From: an uncultured Dechloromonas sp. | Lineage (GTDB): Bacteria; Pseudomonadota; Gammaproteobacteria; Burkholderiales; Rhodocyclaceae | Assembly (NCBI GenBank): GCA_946477505.1 | Contig: CAMKYP010000155.1 | Location: 1 to 8,380 of the forward strand | DNA length: 8,380 bases | Reading direction: 5' to 3' | Part shown: in pieces, positions 6,567 through 8,380 of the stretch | Position numbering within the stretch: the first letter of the stretch is position 1 | How the letters are laid out: the number at the start of each line of letters is the position of its first letter | Program-made: the position numbers and the translations under genes | The notes under the pieces: generated by a model | Databases searched by the model: none | What the model saw: the letters and a program-made list of their open reading frames with translations, nothing else | Told to the model about the DNA's origin: nothing

Positions 6567-7711
6567 CACTGAGCCTCCAGCAGCGTCGGCGTGAACCCGA
6601 AGCCGCCCCGTATGCCAGCCAGCTTGAGCTTGGTACCGCCCTCGTAGGCGGCGATCTGTGCCTTGTCGGTATCGAAGGCGAACAGTCGCGGTGCGGCCCC
6701 CTGGCTGACGACCAAACCGGTGCTGTGCACCACCTTGTTGCGTGCCACCAGACGCTGTGCCTTGAAGTCATAGACCCAGATTTCGTGCGAAGCATTTTTG
6801 TGACTGCCTTCGTAACCCTTGGGATGCATGCCGACATAAAGCGTGCCGCTGTCGCGATGCAGGGCTACCGGCTGATAGCCGCCCGGACGCCAGCCGCCCT
6901 TGGCGTCCTTGGCGCTGACCAGCGGCCACGGCTTGCCGGCCTGCGCGGTTTCGCCGGAGAGATCGACGCTGATCGCGTTACCCTTGAAGGAAACGAAGTG
7001 ATAGCGGTCGCCTTCCTGCGCGGCCGTCACGAACAATGCATCATCGTCCGGATCGAAGAACTTGGCGCTCTTCTGCTTGCCGGTCGGCTTGCCTTCGTCG
7101 TCGAGCGCGATGGTCAGCATGGTGCCGTCCCCGCACAGCGTCGACACGCGATTGGCAGTCTGCGCCGGATAGACGTTGTAGCAACCCGGTGTCGCGATAT
7201 CGCTGACCAGTTTCTGGTTTTTCAGATCAACGATGCCAATGGACGTTGCCGGCGTGGCGTTCTGGATGAACAGGAAGCGGCCATCACCCGAAGTCCGCAT
7301 CGTGCCGCGATACGGCAGCGCCTGGGCATGGCGGGCCGGATAGGGAATCTCGGCCTTCAGCTTCAGCGTGGTGGCGTCATACACCATGACCTCTTCGCTG
7401 CGCTCGCCACGATTGCCCTTGCTGTAATAGGTAGTGACCGCGTAAATCTCCGAGCGATCCGGCGACACGGCCGTCTGGCCGAAGGTGCCGGTAGCGACCA
7501 TGCCTTCCACCTTGAGGTTGCGCCCGTCGATGATGGTCATCTTGCCGTCGAGCAGCGACGGGATATTTACATCGGTGAAATACAGACGATAGGGATGGGG
7601 AACCGGCATGCGGGCGACCGTGATCTGGTCGATCGGCAGTTCGGCGTGAGCCGTCAGGCTGCCCCCCAGGGCGGCTACGACGGTAAACAGTGCAATTCTC
7701 TTGGGTATCAC
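6566..7711 (-). CDS. aauB: Aromatic amine dehydrogenase heavy (alpha) chain, periplasmic beta-propeller subunit
   Basis: The product is 381 residues when started at the GTG at 7711, which has AGGAGG 6 nt upstream and gives a clean signal peptide (IPKRIALFTVVAALGGSLTA then HA, cut after A23). Mature length of about 358 is close to the known heavy chain of A. faecalis. The fold expected is a seven-bladed beta-propeller that holds the TTQ light chain in an alpha2-beta2 tetramer. Family matches I can recognise include QNATPATSIGIVD (150-162), a cysteine pair C177/C193 before GDG, and PGGYQPV with GMHPKGYEGSHK further on. The frame extends upstream to 7828, but those residues are not leader-like and would bury the ribosome site. 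It is the first gene of the minus-strand cluster, and its stop overlaps the aauE start by 1 nt, indicating translational coupling. Confidence 0.95.
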   Translation of the reverse strand: MIPKRIALFTVVAALGGSLTAHAELPIDQITVARMPVPHPYRLYFTDVNIPSLLDGKMTIIDGRNLKVEGMVATGTFGQTAVSPDRSEIYAVTTYYSKGNRGERSEEVMVYDATTLKLKAEIPYPARHAQALPYRGTMRTSGDGRFLFIQNATPATSIGIVDLKNQKLVSDIATPGCYNVYPAQTANRVSTLCGDGTMLTIALDDEGKPTGKQKSAKFFDPDDDALFVTAAQEGDRYHFVSFKGNAISVDLSGETAQAGKPWPLVSAKDAKGGWRPGGYQPVALHRDSGTLYVGMHPKGYEGSHKNASHEIWVYDFKAQRLVARNKVVHSTGLVVSQGAAPRLFAFDTDKAQIAAYEGGTKLKLAGIRGGFGFTPTLLEAQ

Positions 7712-7799
7712 CAGCGACCTCCTTTTTTCTAGTTCAATCGATACCGGTGAAAGCCCCGGTCGATGACGCAAATTCTGTTGCGGGTGATCCGAAACCCGG

Positions 7800-7814
7800 T
7801 ATCCGAAATCGGAA
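7800..7814 (+). promoter_or_regulatory. Operator-like motif copy 1, TATCC-N4-TCGGAA
   Basis: The sequence TATCCGAAATCGGAA contains a perfect TCCGA-AA-TCGGA inverted repeat (7802-7813). It lies 89 bp upstream of the aauB start, a normal place for a regulator site. The same pattern with the same 4-nt spacer occurs at 7842 and 8150. An 8-bp inverted pair GATACCGG (7740-7747) and CCGGTATC (7796-7803) overlaps it. The regulator is unknown. Confidence 0.45.
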
Positions 7815-7841
7815 CCAAACGCGGCCAACGCCTGCCGCCAA

Positions 7842-7856
7842 TATCCACTTTCGGAA
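7842..7856 (+). promoter_or_regulatory. Operator-like motif copy 2, TATCC-N4-TCGGAA
   Basis: TATCCACTTTCGGAA keeps both outer blocks of the motif with a different spacer. It begins 42 bp from copy 1, about four helical turns, so two proteins could bind the same face of the DNA. It lies 131 bp upstream of aauB. Function is inferred from recurrence only. Confidence 0.42.
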
Positions 7857-7956
7857 AAGACAACAAAAAAAGGTCAAACAACCGCAGTTCCCTCCCTCCG
7901 ACCGCAACTTTTCCGCAAGACCCGGACAGTCGACTCCGGATTGAGCCCCCCTTCTC

Positions 7957-7971
7957 TGGCACCGATATTGC
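7957..7971 (+). promoter_or_regulatory. Sigma-54-type -24/-12 promoter candidate on the plus strand
   Basis: TGGCAC-N5-TTGC is present with GG and GC twelve bases apart, matching the known TGGCACG-N4-TTGC consensus at every core position except the seventh base. Transcription would start near 7983 and run rightward, away from aauB, giving a leader of about 300 nt before the possible gene at 8290. No equally good match was found on the minus strand upstream of aauB. The motif is seen; its use is inferred. Confidence 0.45.
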
Positions 7972-8095
7972 GTTGTTCTGCAGCACGGGAGCGAAACGCC
8001 CCTCCCTCCGCCCCAAAATGAACGCAAGCAGCTGTTTTTAAACGACTCACGCTCATAGCCCGGAGAACCAATTGTGTGCAATGCAATAGCAAAAT

Positions 8096-8123
8096 GCCCC
8101 GCGATGGCGCATCGAAACGGGGC
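8096..8123. repeat. GC-rich bulged hairpin, terminator-like in the minus direction
   Basis: GCCCCG (8096-8101) pairs with CGGGGC (8118-8123), and inside it CGATG (8102-8106) pairs with CATCG (8110-8114) around a GCG loop, leaving an AAA bulge: 11 base pairs in all. Read on the minus strand it is followed by ATTTTGCTATT, a weak T-rich tail. It could stop stray leftward transcription before the aauB control region or act as an RNA structure in a rightward leader. It lies within the predicted leader of the sigma-54-type start. Confidence 0.4.
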
Positions 8124-8149
8124 GACAGCAGTCGCAGCAGCCCGCCCGA

Positions 8150-8174
8150 TATCCGGAATCGGAAAAAATCCGAT
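8150..8174 (+). promoter_or_regulatory. Operator-like motif copy 3 with an extra inverted half-site
   Basis: TATCCGGAATCGGAA (8150-8164) repeats the motif seen at 7800 and 7842. It continues into a second element: ATCGGA (8158-8163) and TCCGAT (8169-8174) form an inverted repeat around five A residues. CGATACCG (8171-8178) also matches 7739-7746. The site is 439 bp upstream of aauB but about 115 bp before the possible gene at 8290, so it may serve the divergent direction or a DNA loop. Confidence 0.42.
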
Positions 8175-8184
8175 ACCGCAAACC

Positions 8185-8196
8185 GAAATCGATTTC
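8185..8196. promoter_or_regulatory. Perfect 12-bp palindrome GAAATCGATTTC with repeated flank
   Basis: The palindrome is exact. Its right part with flank, CGATTTCCCCA (8190-8200), is repeated exactly at 8241-8251, 51 bp away, so a full site and a half-site lie about five helical turns apart, 94 and 39 bp before the ATG at 8290. This is a typical arrangement for a dimeric repressor or activator acting on the divergent gene. The protein is not identifiable. Confidence 0.4.
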
Positions 8197-8289
8197 CCCA
8201 AGCGTAATTTTCAACTATCCTGAAACTCATAGACGGCAGCCGATTTCCCCATCCCAAAATTGGCCCGACCGACCATTCAAGGTGCATCC

Positions 8290-8380
8290 ATGCCGCTTTC
8301 CGCCACATCGACGAACTACTCGGTTCTTAGAGCCGCTAACAAAAAGAAGCCTTTCCCTCTGTTCACAGCGGCTGAATTTG
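8290..8380 (+). CDS. Possible divergent gene, N-terminal 30 codons, product not recognised
   Basis: An ATG at 8290 opens a frame that stays open to the right edge, about 30 codons. AAGGTG lies 5 nt upstream as a possible ribosome site. The visible protein begins MPLSATSTNYS and continues with a basic KKK stretch and then a TAAEF segment; it has no signal peptide, so a cytosolic protein is likely if real. Its position, divergent from a catabolic operon and behind repeated operator-like sites, would suit a regulator, but nothing in the residues shows that. An open frame of this length can easily occur by chance. Confidence 0.3.
   Translation, partial: MPLSATSTNYSVLRAANKKKPFPLFTAAEF

Larger units (their letters stand above)
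7712..8289. other. Intergenic control region between aauB and a possible divergent gene
   Basis: No convincing gene is seen in these 578 bp. The part next to aauB contains the AGGAGG ribosome site (7719-7724) and a small inverted repeat ACCGG/CCGGT (7743-7747 with 7756-7760) in the expected leader. The rest holds repeated operator-like motifs, a palindrome, a bulged hairpin and a sigma-54-type element, listed separately. I could not find a persuasive sigma-70 -35/-10 pair for the minus-strand genes, so the aauB promoter itself is not placed. Base composition is less GC-biased and richer in A- and T-runs than the flanking genes, as expected for regulatory DNA. Confidence 0.7.

Noticed and set aside
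7712..7828. Upstream extension of aauB to 7828
   Set aside because: The added residues are polar and would precede the signal peptide, and the strong AGGAGG before the GTG at 7711 would lie inside the gene.
7861..7875. A-run read as a T-run on the minus strand, considered as an intrinsic terminator
   Set aside because: No GC-rich stem precedes it on the minus strand and no gene lies to its right on that strand.
7874..8308. Minus-strand open frame of 144 codons in the control region
   Set aside because: No good ribosome site, no family resemblance, and it runs through the palindromes, hairpin and repeats; its Arg/Phe-rich translation looks non-coding.
1..8380. Mobile elements, CRISPR array, tRNA or rRNA genes
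   Set aside because: No transposase-like frame, no terminal inverted repeats with target duplication, no regularly spaced repeats and no tRNA-like cloverleaf were recognised by eye.

Overview
This window looks like chromosomal DNA from a GC-rich betaproteobacterium, plausibly a Rhodocyclales/Alcaligenaceae-type aromatic degrader. That is inferred from base composition, from close resemblance to the aromatic amine utilization (aau) genes of Alcaligenes faecalis, and from the DUF1302/DUF1329 pair. The exact taxon cannot be read from the sequence. Nearly the whole window, about 7711 down to 1, is one run of nine minus-strand genes with short gaps or overlaps, consistent with a single transcription unit.

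Region 1 (7711 to 4941, minus strand) is a complete core for a tryptophan tryptophylquinone (TTQ) aromatic amine dehydrogenase, in the order heavy chain (aauB), membrane assembly protein (aauE/mauE-like), membrane-anchored thioredoxin-like protein (aauD/mauD-like) and TTQ light chain (aauA). Residue spacing in the light chain points to the aromatic enzyme rather than methylamine dehydrogenase. Region 2 (4937 to 4042) holds two small exported monohaem c-type cytochromes, the likely electron exit from the dehydrogenase.

Region 3 (3996 to 1, continuing off the window) is an envelope module: a DUF1329 exported protein, a DUF1302 outer-membrane beta-barrel and the N-terminal third of an RND/MMPL-type inner-membrane transporter. 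Such modules recur near genes for hydrophobic substrates. Here one is joined to an amine dehydrogenase, which suggests envelope passage of aromatic amines, their aldehyde products or a related hydrophobic compound. This linkage is the most interesting feature of the window.

Region 4 (7712 to 8289) is a 578-bp gene-poor control region. It holds three copies of the motif TATCC-N4-TCGGAA, a 12-bp palindrome with a repeated flank, a bulged GC-rich hairpin, and a strong sigma-54-type -24/-12 match on the plus strand. A possible divergent gene starts at 8290 and runs off the right edge. No blue-copper protein gene, mauG, aldehyde dehydrogenase, RNA gene, insertion sequence or CRISPR array was seen.
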